39,541 nucleotides of DNA from Bacteroides acidifaciens. Its GTDB lineage: Bacteria; Bacteroidota; Bacteroidia; Bacteroidales; Bacteroidaceae. The stretch lies in contig NZ_JANJZR010000039.1 in the NCBI RefSeq assembly GCF_024623065.1, positions 1-39,541 on the forward strand. Reading direction: 5' to 3'. Position 1 is the stretch's first letter; each line of letters begins with the position of its first letter. Both the position numbers and the translations under genes were made by a program. Positions 26,221 through 34,752 of this stretch are shown one piece after another. The notes beneath the pieces were generated by a model. It was given only the letters and a program-made list of their open reading frames with translations. It did not search any database and was not told the DNA's origin.

Positions 26221-26661
26221 AGCTTTTAAATTTTTTGTTGATTATAAATGGTTGTACAACCTGCGTTAAGATCTTGGTGTAAATGTATATAAAAAAAATG
26301 AAAGAACAAAGAAAAACAGTTTTGCGTTTAATATTATTTGTATGTACTCTATAAAAGTAACGTCAGTTTGATATACATCTATGCTGTTACGGTTCTTCTC
26401 TTTTAGAGAGGTTGCTCTCTCCCGATTCATAAAATGCTTTGCAGCATAAAAAAAGCTCCGGCTTTCACAAATCCCAACTTTGCCATGTCAGAAAATTTTA
26501 GTAACTTAGTCTGGAAAGAATGTCGCAATGGAATGTGTAGATAGGATAAATGTTTTATTTTAGTTGCTTTCTTTTCTTAAATAATTGGTTGTTATGACTA
26601 GAAGATGTATTTTTGTGGTGGTTGAAATGAGAATGTTAACAAGCGAAATATTTCCAAAAAG
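26221..26661. other. Intergenic region upstream of the M23 gene with a small terminator-like hairpin
   Basis: This 441-bp AT-rich stretch holds the M23 promoter region. At 26448-26466, AAAGC-TCCG-GCTTT preceded by seven A residues would act as a compact terminator for a minus-strand transcript (stem then T7). Two other short hairpins lie beside it (AGAGA/TCTCT near 26405-26420 and ATGC/GCAT near 26434-26447). A 23-residue plus-strand frame at 26284-26358 starts like a signal peptide and is probably chance. No tRNA or known riboswitch is seen. Confidence 0.4.
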
Positions 26662-27630
26662 ATGCGCAAAGTATATTACATATATAATCCACAGACTCAG
26701 ACTTATGATCGAATTTACCCTACCATACGGCAACGTGCGTTCAGTTATTTGCGCCGGGTTTTCTATGGTATGGGGTTGGGAGCGGGGTGTTTCATCCTGC
26801 TACTCTTTATTTTCGGTTCTCCATCAGAGAAAGAGTTGCGAATAGAAAACAGCCGCCTTTTGGCACAATATAACGTACTTTCCCACCGGCTCGACGATGC
26901 GATGGGAGTGCTTCAGGACCTTCAGCAGCGCGATGATAACCTTTACCGGGTGATTTTTCAGGCCGATCCCGTTTCGCCGGCTATCCGCCAGGCGGGTTAT
27001 GGTGGCACGAACCGTTACGAAGAGCTGATGGACTTGGCAAACTCTAAATTAGTGGTGAATACGACTCAGAAATTGGATGTGCTTTCCAAACGTCTCTACA
27101 TACAGTCAAAGTCTTTCGATGATGTGGTGGATATGTGTAAGAACCACGATGAGATGCTGAAATGCATTCCTGCCATCCAGCCTATTTCGAATAAAGACTT
27201 GCGGCAGACGGCTTCCGGCTACGGAACGCGCATCGACCCTATTTACGGTACGACGAAATTCCATTCGGGAATGGACTTCTCCGCCCATCCGGGGACGGAT
27301 ATTTATGCCACTGGCAACGGAACGGTAGTGAAAGCCGGATGGGAGACCGGCTATGGCAACACCGTAGAGATAGACCACGGATTCGGATACATGACCCGTT
27401 ATGCACACTTGCAGGCGTTCGATACGAAAGTCGGAAAGAAAGTGGTGCGCGGCGAAGTGATAGGAAAGGTGGGCAGCACCGGAAAGAGTACCGGGCCGCA
27501 CTTGCATTATGAAGTGCACGTCAAAGGCAAGGTGGTGAATCCCGTCAATTACTATTTCATGGATTTGAGTGCCGAAGATTACGAAAGGATGATTCAGTTG
27601 GCTGCCAACCACGGTAAGGTATTCGATTAG
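26662..27630 (+). CDS. Membrane-anchored M23 family (LytM-type) metallopeptidase
   Basis: A cell-wall peptidase or regulator acting on peptidoglycan cross-links from the periplasmic face of the inner membrane. The 322-residue protein has a short cytoplasmic start, one membrane helix at about 36-52 (GMGLGAGCFILLLFIFG), a coiled-coil-like linker (about 55-95) and a C-terminal M23 domain (about 190-300). The zinc ligands and catalytic residues are intact: H201 and D205 in HSGMDF, H249 in YAHL and H282 in HLHYEVH, so it should be active. ATG 26662 places the membrane helix in the usual position. A MerR-like gene follows 27 bp after its stop, an arrangement common in Bacteroides. Cell-division or septal roles are known for relatives but not shown here. 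Confidence 0.95.
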   Translation: MRKVYYIYNPQTQTYDRIYPTIRQRAFSYLRRVFYGMGLGAGCFILLLFIFGSPSEKELRIENSRLLAQYNVLSHRLDDAMGVLQDLQQRDDNLYRVIFQADPVSPAIRQAGYGGTNRYEELMDLANSKLVVNTTQKLDVLSKRLYIQSKSFDDVVDMCKNHDEMLKCIPAIQPISNKDLRQTASGYGTRIDPIYGTTKFHSGMDFSAHPGTDIYATGNGTVVKAGWETGYGNTVEIDHGFGYMTRYAHLQAFDTKVGKKVVRGEVIGKVGSTGKSTGPHLHYEVHVKGKVVNPVNYYFMDLSAEDYERMIQLAANHGKVFD

Positions 27631-27657
27631 TCTCCCCTCCGAAAACTTAGAAATGTT

Positions 27658-27999
27658 ATGCTTAATACAGATAAAGAACTGAAACTATATTACTCCATCG
27701 GTGAGGTGGCCGATATGTTCGGTGTCAATCAATCCCTGCTCCGTTTTTGGGAAAAGGAGTTTCCGCAAATCTCTCCTAAGACAGCGGGAAGAGGAATCCG
27801 CCAATATCGCAAAGAAGACGTAGAGACCATCGGACTGATTTACCATCTGGTGAAAGAAAAGGGAATGACTCTCACCGGTGCCCGCCAGCGTCTGAAAGAT
27901 AATAAGGAAGCTACGATTCGTAATTATGAGATTGTGAATCGGTTGAAGGCGATAAAAGACGAACTTCTGGCAATTAAACAGGAGTTGGACGGACGGTAG
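27658..27999 (+). CDS. MerR-like HTH transcriptional regulator
   Basis: A 113-residue cytoplasmic DNA-binding protein. The MerR winged helix is at about 10-80: YYSIGEVADMFGVNQSLLRF, then WEKEFPQISPKTAGRGIRQY and DVETIGLIYHLVKEKGMTL. A short C-terminal helix (IVNRLKAIKDELLAIKQELD) would dimerise the protein. It lacks an effector-binding domain and metal-binding cysteines, so it belongs to the small, ligand-free MerR group. It starts 27 bp after the M23 gene and is probably co-transcribed with it. Target unknown. Confidence 0.93.
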   Translation: MLNTDKELKLYYSIGEVADMFGVNQSLLRFWEKEFPQISPKTAGRGIRQYRKEDVETIGLIYHLVKEKGMTLTGARQRLKDNKEATIRNYEIVNRLKAIKDELLAIKQELDGR

Positions 28000-28008
28000 T
28001 TACAAATA

Positions 28009-28074
28009 TCTGATACAGTACTCCCCAGTGCTTGATACAACAGATTCCAGTACTTGAAATGTAGAAAAGGATAG
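28009..28074. repeat. Short tract of degenerate 22-bp-period units (tract 4)
   Basis: Units start at 28009, 28031 and 28053. The first two share TGATACA at offset 3-4 and CCAGT near the end; the third keeps only CTTGA. The tract starts 9 bp after the stop codon of the MerR-like gene. Confidence 0.5.
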
Positions 28075-28090
28075 TTTGTGTCTGTGATTA

Positions 28091-28133
28091 ATCTTGCGCC
28101 TTACTTGCTTTATAAACAAGTAAGGCGCAAGAT
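28091..28133. terminator. 17-bp perfect hairpin between convergent genes
   Basis: ATCTTGCGCCTTACTTG (28091-28107) is followed after a 9-nt loop by its exact reverse complement (28117-28133). It lies between the convergent MerR-like and aspartyl protease genes and is most likely a two-way terminator, although no T tract follows on either strand. Confidence 0.75.
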
Positions 28134-28213
28134 ACTTCCTTTAGAACTTTATATGGATGTTTCTCTGACCATTTTGCCAGACGATACAGACTAATTGATA
28201 ATGTCTTATTGTT

Positions 28214-29362
28214 TCATTTTCGCCTGATGACGGTGGATTTTATTTCTCCCGTTTCTTTGTCGATATATTTAATGTATGCTTCTTTCTCAGGCAATTGTAC
28301 TAGATTGGTGGTCGTTGCCTTGTATAAATCTACTTTGTCATACTTCTTTCCTTCAATCTCTACAATCTGCTCACCTCCTTTCAGAGGGGATTCCTCGGGA
28401 TTCCATACCATTCCTACAGTCAGATAATTATCTATGACGGTAATGACTGCATCCCATTCTTTCTGATACATGTCTGGTGTCTCACCCGAAACCGATGGTA
28501 TGTAATAGAATACCCCTTTGCGGTAATTGATAACGATGTTGCCATGATTTAACAATTCGGAACCGATTCGGGAATCCATCGCATGAGTAGTAATGGTAGT
28601 GACATTTCGAAAAGAATGATTTCCTATTGAGAAGTGAGGTATCTTCAGGCGATATTTCGTGGAAGCCTTCTCGACTCCGGATACTCCCAACGACAGTATT
28701 CCCACACCTTTTCCCAGTTGCTCAAACGATTTAGAGTGTTTTTCGCTCAGACGCCGGTGGCTTGTGGCCGACATGGCATAGAACGAAGACGCACCGCTGT
28801 CGAACATGACAGTGTCTTGTTTATTGTCGGCAAAGCGTACAGGGATGCGTACAAGATAAGGGTCTTTCACCAAAGGAATGCCGCAAAGAGAATCTATCCC
28901 CAATCCCTTCTCCGAACTGGTTAGGGTAAAGGTGTGATTGCTTCCGTCCAGCTTGACGATTCCCATCTTCATGAGATTATATCCTATAATACCATCTATC
29001 TTAAAGTTTTCTACTATATTGTCTTTTTCGAGACAGATGGCTTGCAGGCAGCTGAAAGTAAATCCGTCCAATTTCAGCGATTCCAATTCTGCCACACGGG
29101 TAGTCAGTAAATGGCCGTTAGAATCTTGCACCTGTACTGAGTCGAAAGGAACAATCCCGGCACGTTGCATAAAAGAATAGGTAAGAGAACACGGCGCACC
29201 CGTATCAACGAGAAAACGGCCTTGATGCCCATTCACCTCTGCGTTGATTGTTATTTTCCCATTTTCTTTCACATAAGGTACCGTCACACGATATTGTGCA
29301 AAGAGAGAGAGCTGGGCAAATAATGCCAGCTCTCCTATAAATGCTATCAGGAAACTCTTCAT
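28214..29362 (-). CDS. Exported two-domain retropepsin-like aspartyl protease
   Basis: A 382-residue secreted protein with a signal peptide ending near residue 22-24 (LSLFAQ). It has two related aspartyl-protease lobes. The first has the catalytic LVDTGAPCS (D53) with the flap-partner DGIIGYNLM (123-131). The second has MFDSGASSF (D188) with SRIGSELLNHGNIVINY. A C-terminal PDZ-like stretch (about 320-375; GMVWNPEESPLKGGEQIVEI) would fit a substrate- or peptide-binding module. The ATG at 29362 is used; an in-frame TTG two codons upstream has no support. It is the last gene of the second SusC/SusD operon, 48 bp after the thioredoxin gene. Substrate unknown; both active-site aspartates are present. 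Confidence 0.88.
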   Translation of the reverse strand: MKSFLIAFIGELALFAQLSLFAQYRVTVPYVKENGKITINAEVNGHQGRFLVDTGAPCSLTYSFMQRAGIVPFDSVQVQDSNGHLLTTRVAELESLKLDGFTFSCLQAICLEKDNIVENFKIDGIIGYNLMKMGIVKLDGSNHTFTLTSSEKGLGIDSLCGIPLVKDPYLVRIPVRFADNKQDTVMFDSGASSFYAMSATSHRRLSEKHSKSFEQLGKGVGILSLGVSGVEKASTKYRLKIPHFSIGNHSFRNVTTITTHAMDSRIGSELLNHGNIVINYRKGVFYYIPSVSGETPDMYQKEWDAVITVIDNYLTVGMVWNPEESPLKGGEQIVEIEGKKYDKVDLYKATTTNLVQLPEKEAYIKYIDKETGEIKSTVIRRK

Positions 29363-29410
29363 AACCAAAGTTCTTTAGTGTTTTCTATGTTTTGTCATAT
29401 ACGACATGCA

Positions 29411-30889
29411 TTACTGTTTAATCACTTCTGAAGCAATCTTCAATAAATTGTCAGCATTTTGTGCGCCTATGATTTTTTTGACGATGTTTCCGTCGCCATC
29501 CATGAACAGTAAGGTGGGATAAGAGGTCACCGGATGTTTTTTGTTAAGCTCTATGCCGTCTTTTTGTTCCATATCCAATTTCACGTTGATGAATTGCTTG
29601 TTATAGACAGCCCCAACGGCTTCTTGTACGAACACCTGATTGGACATTCTCTTGCATGGTCCGCACCAAATGGTGTAGCAGTCGACAAACAGGAGTTTAC
29701 CCTCTTTCTTGGCCTTCGCCATTGCTTCTGCAAGGTTTCCTTTCTCGAAGATGATTCCATTAGGATGCTCTAATTTGTAGATGAATGCTTTCAATTGCTT
29801 CACTACTCCCGAGTCATCTTTCTGTGCTTCTATGCAGGCGTTCAGATAGTTGATTATCTTTCCTCTGGTTTCGCCCGACATGTCAGGTAATTCCAGCGAC
29901 GTGTCGATATACAATTTGCTTACTCCTAATTGGCTGGCATTTTTGGTAAGGTAATCCAGCATTTCATCATATTTCCGTTCTCCACGCAGATGGATGATGG
30001 GATAAACTCGGCAAACGTTGCATGTATCCGAAAGACCTGCTTTCTGAATTTCATTATTCAGTTCGATTACTTTCATTTTATCGTAGGGAGTTTTTCCCAT
30101 TGCATAGTTCATGATGTCCCAATAGTATAGGCTTTCGATGAGTGAATTGACTTTCTTCGCTCCGTTGGCTTTGACAAATTTTTCTTTGTGGGCAATCAAA
30201 TAGTTAAAATTCTCACTCTCTTTGTTGCTGATGGTAGAGCTGAAAGTTACCCAGTTTTCCTTACGGAGATACTCCTTCGGTTTCAGCATGCGGATGTATT
30301 CCTTATTGATTTCCATGAATTTTTTGTTCTCGTTGGCCAAATTGAGTACGGTGAGGTAGTTGCGCGTCTCTTTCTTTCCCCGTTTTCCGCTTTGGTAGAT
30401 TTGTTCGGCGCCCGGCAGCGTGGTCTTTGGATTTAGAGCCAGTGACACGGCCGCTTTCATGTCTTCCTTCTCTCTGCCTCCTACGATGCGGAGAAGCACG
30501 TTTCCATCGGAGTCGAGAATCAGAAAATGGGCGAAATACTGTATATCGTATTTCTTGGCAATGTCCGTGTTCTCCCCCTGTGTGACATCAATAAATAGGT
30601 TAACGAAGTGTTTGTCCATATAGTCACAGAACTCACGGTCGGAAAATACCGCTTTGTTCATCAGATGGCAAGGCATCGCCCAGTCGGCAAAGCAGTTGAA
30701 GAATATAGGCTTGTTCAACTCGCGTGCTTTTTTGAAGGCTTCCTCCATGGTGTATACATAGTTCATCTTAACTTCCGCCTTGACGGCATCGCCATATACG
30801 CTTTCGGCTTGTTGTGCATGGCTGTTGTTGAAAGGGCATATCACCAAAAGGATGAGGGCCATTAAAACATTTCTACAATTCAGTTTCAT
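29411..30889 (-). CDS. Periplasmic protein with two thioredoxin-fold domains, first active site degenerate
   Basis: A 492-residue exported protein (signal peptide ending near NNSHAQ, residue 26). The N-terminal thioredoxin-like domain (about 45-155) reads WAMPC at 70-74, so the first cysteine of WCxxC is alanine and it cannot cycle a disulfide by itself. A helical linker (about 160-365) follows. The C-terminal thioredoxin domain (about 380-492) has the intact WCGPC at 408-412 and the cis-proline region VTSYPTLLF. The first domain may be a binding module, while the second is a thiol reductase or oxidase. It lies 69 bp after the FISUMP lipoprotein gene in the second SusC/SusD operon. Its presence suggests the operon deals with protein or disulfide-containing substrate (inference). 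Confidence 0.88.
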   Translation of the reverse strand: MKLNCRNVLMALILLVICPFNNSHAQQAESVYGDAVKAEVKMNYVYTMEEAFKKARELNKPIFFNCFADWAMPCHLMNKAVFSDREFCDYMDKHFVNLFIDVTQGENTDIAKKYDIQYFAHFLILDSDGNVLLRIVGGREKEDMKAAVSLALNPKTTLPGAEQIYQSGKRGKKETRNYLTVLNLANENKKFMEINKEYIRMLKPKEYLRKENWVTFSSTISNKESENFNYLIAHKEKFVKANGAKKVNSLIESLYYWDIMNYAMGKTPYDKMKVIELNNEIQKAGLSDTCNVCRVYPIIHLRGERKYDEMLDYLTKNASQLGVSKLYIDTSLELPDMSGETRGKIINYLNACIEAQKDDSGVVKQLKAFIYKLEHPNGIIFEKGNLAEAMAKAKKEGKLLFVDCYTIWCGPCKRMSNQVFVQEAVGAVYNKQFINVKLDMEQKDGIELNKKHPVTSYPTLLFMDGDGNIVKKIIGAQNADNLLKIASEVIKQ

Positions 30890-30958
30890 GAGTGATTCTT
30901 TTTAATCTATTGATATTTAAAATTTAATCTGTTGATAATTAGAAATGAAGATGCTTCC

Positions 30959-32020
30959 TTATTGAACGTCTTTCACGCACCGCACACTGTACAACACGTC
31001 GCGCATTCCTGTATTAATCCGGCTGCTGCCTCTCCATATCTTGTCGGAGTATAATGCCGACATACGAAATACAGCTACCTCAGTAGAGTCGTTCTCTTGA
31101 TATTTGGTTGACGACCAATAATATCCGTTTTCTCCTTTGTTGAGATATTTCTCTTCGTTGAATTCAACGTATACATTGGCTCCTCCTCTTTGCAGATTGA
31201 GCCCGCTCTCTCCGTTTTCATTCATCAGTGTGGCCATTCCTCTTCCTCGCCAGGTGTCAAATTGTTCTGCCTCGCTCGGATTCATACCTAATGTCATTTC
31301 CAACTTCAGCCAGTCTTCGTCGCTAGGCAGTCGCCAACCTTCGGGCACAGCCGCCAAGGCCGCGTCATAGGAGTAAAGCATTCCGTATTTTTCCGAGTAA
31401 TGGTCGTTTTCTTCTTCTGTTTCTTGGAAGAGTTGTTGGCCATACTCAAATTGGAATTCGAATGTGTTCTTTATTCTTTCTTCTTCAGTTGCTTTGAAGT
31501 CTTCTACTTTTCTTTCGATCGCTAAGGCAAAAAGAGGCTCTACTTCCGCGTTCACTCCGAGAGCACCGGTCTTCAACATGCTGATAATATCGCTTTGTCC
31601 CATACCATAATAAGTTATAAACACAGGGATATATTGGACAAATAATTCACCTGCGCCCGACCATCCATCTTGTTGCGGATCGTTAGCAACCTCTGTAACA
31701 ATTGTAATAAACTGTTCGTCGGTAGTTGTCACTTCAGGTTCGACTTTAATTCTCTCCAGATTCGGATGTGCTTCATTCCAAGTGAAGCATCCTTTGAATG
31801 AGTTGCACGGTACTTGATAACACAGATTTCGGGTCATCCATATTTGGTTGCCAATCCGGACACACGGATATACCTTTTGGTCGCGCGGATCTGTAAAGTC
31901 TTCGGCAGGACTGACTAAGCTACTATCGAACCTTAGGACAAACTGTTCATCGTTGTCGCTACATGACATAGCTATGCCGGACAGGGTACATGATAACAAT
32001 ATAAATAGTAATTTCTTCAT
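30959..32020 (-). CDS. Surface-type lipoprotein with an interrupted FISUMP domain
   Basis: A 353-residue lipoprotein, lipobox IAMSC (Cys20) followed by SDNDE, a good surface-export signature. The FISUMP (Fibrobacter succinogenes major paralogous) domain is recognisable in two halves: DPRDQKVYPCVRIGNQIWM and TRNLCY at about 44-68, then YGMLYSYDAA, EGWRLPSDEDWLKLE, RGGANVYVEF, YWSSTKY and SVRCVKD at about 212-350. The two halves are normally separated by only a few tens of residues; here about 140 residues are inserted between them. FISUMP domains are thought to bind surfaces or substrate; no enzyme activity is known. It follows the preceding lipoprotein gene by 14 bp and is probably translated from the same message. 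Confidence 0.82.
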   Translation of the reverse strand: MKKLLFILLSCTLSGIAMSCSDNDEQFVLRFDSSLVSPAEDFTDPRDQKVYPCVRIGNQIWMTRNLCYQVPCNSFKGCFTWNEAHPNLERIKVEPEVTTTDEQFITIVTEVANDPQQDGWSGAGELFVQYIPVFITYYGMGQSDIISMLKTGALGVNAEVEPLFALAIERKVEDFKATEEERIKNTFEFQFEYGQQLFQETEEENDHYSEKYGMLYSYDAALAAVPEGWRLPSDEDWLKLEMTLGMNPSEAEQFDTWRGRGMATLMNENGESGLNLQRGGANVYVEFNEEKYLNKGENGYYWSSTKYQENDSTEVAVFRMSALYSDKIWRGSSRINTGMRDVLYSVRCVKDVQ

Positions 32021-32034
32021 CGTTTTACTTCTTT

Positions 32035-33090
32035 TTAGAGTTCTACATTCAGATCGATGGTGATATAGTCGTAGAGTATGTTGAATTTCGTCATGACGAG
32101 CGGAGAGACTCCGTATCGTTCAGTGAATCCCTCTTTACCCAAAGCCACAATGGCCAAAACAAAATATTGCAGGTCTTCATTTATATTCATAGGGGATAGC
32201 ACACCACCGTTACTCCATCCTCGAATGAAACCATAACGGCCGATGTCTTGCAGGTATAGTTTACGGTCGGCATCTGCTTCTTCCTTAGTTGCCAGATTGT
32301 ACTTCTCGACGTATTCCATGAATGTGTATTCCTTCTTGTCCCACTTGTTGTAAATTAGTACATAAGGAGCTTCCTCGTACAAGTTGTTTACAGTTATATT
32401 TTGGTATTTTTTATCACAATCTGCAACATTTGTACATTCAAGATCTATTGTCCAAATCTTATAATACGCTTGCAGTTCTTGGGATACCGCACCAAATTGA
32501 TCTACTATTGTTTTGTTTCTGGATATTTTCTGTATAAGCATATCACCTATGATGGTTTGTGAGGTGCTTTGGATTTCGTCGGGGGCAGTGATATTTGCAA
32601 TATCGAACAAAACAAGTGTGCGTAACCCCACGTAATAATTGTCCGGTATATTCAGCGAGGTTGATGTGGATGTCAGGTTATTGGCAAGCATGATACTGAA
32701 GGGGCGCATTGATTTGCTGCACATTTCAAGATACTGTTCGGCAAAATTCAATGCATTCAGTTTGTCTTCTTCAGTTTGAAGGTAATCATACTTATACTTT
32801 ATGGAAGTGGTATATGAGTCGAACCCCCAATTCAGGTCGAGCGTTTCATATCGTTTTACCGGATTTCCGTACCAGTCTGTACCGATTTCCTTGACACTGA
32901 TGGTGTCGTTGAAGTATACAGGTACTTGGTAAGTTTGATATATCTGATACCGTTTATGCTGTACGGGGTCATTGGGGTCATCCTCAATAGTGTACACGTT
33001 TTCCAAAACGGTCTGTTTGTCTATCGCATCTTCCTTCGAGCAAGATGTCACACAAACAAGGGTGATTAATAAAATAATAACGTGTTTCAT
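32035..33090 (-). CDS. Lipoprotein in the post-SusD slot, possibly a degenerate zinc-peptidase-like (Peptidase_Mx1) relative
   Basis: A 351-residue lipoprotein, lipobox VTSC (Cys17) then SKEDAID, so probably on the surface. I do not recognise it with certainty. Its position directly after SusD, the early strand TYQVPVYFND and the late block GFIRGWSNGGVLSPMNINED with FVLAIVALG, then KFNILYDYITIDLNVEL, resemble the layout of the putative zinc-binding peptidase family (Peptidase_Mx1) found in similar SusC/SusD operons. The HExxH zinc motif of that family is not present, so it would be non-catalytic. Alternatively it is an unrelated SusE-like binding protein. It starts 29 bp after the susD-like gene. 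Confidence 0.5.
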   Translation of the reverse strand: MKHVIILLITLVCVTSCSKEDAIDKQTVLENVYTIEDDPNDPVQHKRYQIYQTYQVPVYFNDTISVKEIGTDWYGNPVKRYETLDLNWGFDSYTTSIKYKYDYLQTEEDKLNALNFAEQYLEMCSKSMRPFSIMLANNLTSTSTSLNIPDNYYVGLRTLVLFDIANITAPDEIQSTSQTIIGDMLIQKISRNKTIVDQFGAVSQELQAYYKIWTIDLECTNVADCDKKYQNITVNNLYEEAPYVLIYNKWDKKEYTFMEYVEKYNLATKEEADADRKLYLQDIGRYGFIRGWSNGGVLSPMNINEDLQYFVLAIVALGKEGFTERYGVSPLVMTKFNILYDYITIDLNVEL

Positions 33091-33119
33091 ATTTTTTTGT
33101 CATTTAATATAATGATACT

Positions 33120-34730
33120 TTATTCTTGTTCAGTTTTTTTGTCTTCATATTCAAGTGGTTCCCGTTTATTGCGCGGATTGTCGGGCATGGGTACCTTATC
33201 AAATTCTATCACTTTCCGTGGGAGACTGAAGGTGTACGCCGGATCTCCTGCCGGAAGCAGGTAGTATTCGGTTGTAGCGAAAGAGAAGTTATCGTTGTAG
33301 ACTGAATACGCATGAATGATGTTGCGTGAATAAGGATACTGCACGCATACGGCATACCTGCGCAGGTCGAACCAGCGTTTTCCTTCGAAGCAGAGCTCTT
33401 TCCGACGTTCATTGCGTATTTCTTGCACCAATTGTTCACCACTGTATGTCTGGGGCGCATACGGTGTAATACGTTGAGAACGTAATGTGTTCAGTGTTGA
33501 ATTGGCTTTGTCTGCCTTGGTGGGTTGCATGGCACAGGCTTCCGCGTAATTCAGATACGCCTCGGCCATACGCAACATGAGGGCATCCGATATATGGCTG
33601 TACTCTATTCCCCTTTCATATTTCTTGTAGAGTCCGATACTATCGTTTTGAGGCTCCACAGTATTTCGTCTTTTCGCAAAGAAAGTTGTTTTACGCACGT
33701 CGTTGTCGTCGAACATGGAATAGAGTTCGTTTGTCACGCAATAGTCACCGTATTGTCCTGTCACCGACCAATCGGAGCGGCAACAGAGCGGATTGGAACC
33801 TTGCGAGAAGATGATCTCAGGATTAGTAGTGGTCAAAAAGGGTGTCTCATTACTGAAGTTGGAAGTCGGTGCTAAGGAGAAAAGTCGACTATTCATCACC
33901 TTTTCGGCTTCAATTTCTGCATTCGGCCAGTCTTGCATAAAAAGATAGACACGGCTCAGCAGTAGCGAAGCAGCCTCCCAACTGGCACGATGCAGTAGGT
34001 GATGGCTTTTCTGCGGGCTTTCCGTCAATAGGCGGGCAGACTCTTTCAGGTCAGAAACGATTTGTTCATAAATGCGTTTCACGCTCTCTCGCTTAAATTG
34101 CTGATCGGCGTCCTTGTCGTATTCCACGTGGGCACTGAGTTTCAAGGGCACACACAGCTTGGAGGCGCAGGTTGACGGGTTGTATGCATCTCCATACAGA
34201 TTGGCAAGGACAAAATAGAACTGTCCGCGAAGGAAGAAGGCTTCTCCTTTCACACGCAGGTAGTCGGCATAGTCTTGATCTGTTTTGTGAGGCAACTGCT
34301 CTATTTCGTCCAAGATGATGTTGACGATGCTGATTCGGCGATACATATCGTTCCATGTAGCGTTGTCGTTACTATAGTTTTTGGCCTGATAGTTGTATCG
34401 TACGTCTTGTTGCCATGCATAGTATCCATACATTGAATTGATGGCATAGTTATAATAGGGGTGACCTACTTTGCCTATAAGGCTCGTCCCTACGGTGTTG
34501 ATATCGTCATCCAGCAAGTTGAAAAACTGACACGACTGGTTGCTCATGCCATATTCCATTTTGTAACTCTGCATATATACGTCTCCAATCAGGAGTTCGT
34601 CTAGTTGCTGAACGTGTTTGGGGATTACCATGTCTTGCGAATACTCGCTGAGAAAATCGCTGCATCCGCAGAAAGTAGCCGTCAACAGACAAGCTTTTAT
34701 GATATTTGCTGCTTTTTGTTTCAATTTCAT
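33120..34730 (-). CDS. SusD/RagB-like outer-membrane lipoprotein of the second operon
   Basis: A 536-residue lipoprotein that should pair with the SusC-like protein upstream. ATG 34730 (MKLKQKAANIIKACLLTATF) starts a proper signal peptide with lipobox FCGC (Cys23). The frame remains open for 113 codons further upstream, but that part overlaps the end of the transporter gene and is rich in Arg, His and Cys, so it is not translated. SusD/RagB features: SDFLSEYSQD near the N-terminus, WNDMYRRISIVNIILDEIEQ, FFLRGQFYFVLANLYGDAY, ASWEAASLLLSRVYLFMQDW, LMLRMAEAYLNYAEA and the closing ERRKELCFEGKRWFDLRRY. It lies 22 bp after the transporter stop. Substrate unknown. Confidence 0.93.
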   Translation of the reverse strand: MKLKQKAANIIKACLLTATFCGCSDFLSEYSQDMVIPKHVQQLDELLIGDVYMQSYKMEYGMSNQSCQFFNLLDDDINTVGTSLIGKVGHPYYNYAINSMYGYYAWQQDVRYNYQAKNYSNDNATWNDMYRRISIVNIILDEIEQLPHKTDQDYADYLRVKGEAFFLRGQFYFVLANLYGDAYNPSTCASKLCVPLKLSAHVEYDKDADQQFKRESVKRIYEQIVSDLKESARLLTESPQKSHHLLHRASWEAASLLLSRVYLFMQDWPNAEIEAEKVMNSRLFSLAPTSNFSNETPFLTTTNPEIIFSQGSNPLCCRSDWSVTGQYGDYCVTNELYSMFDDNDVRKTTFFAKRRNTVEPQNDSIGLYKKYERGIEYSHISDALMLRMAEAYLNYAEACAMQPTKADKANSTLNTLRSQRITPYAPQTYSGEQLVQEIRNERRKELCFEGKRWFDLRRYAVCVQYPYSRNIIHAYSVYNDNFSFATTEYYLLPAGDPAYTFSLPRKVIEFDKVPMPDNPRNKREPLEYEDKKTEQE

Positions 34731-34752
34731 GATTGTTCTTCTTTTTTGATGA

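Noticed and set aside
26585..26845. 86-residue open frame overlapping the start of the M23 gene
   Set aside because: It is out of frame with the clearly conserved M23 protein and has no recognisable features.
29363..29368. TTG start two codons upstream of the aspartyl protease ATG
   Set aside because: The ATG at 29362 begins a normal signal peptide and nothing supports the TTG.
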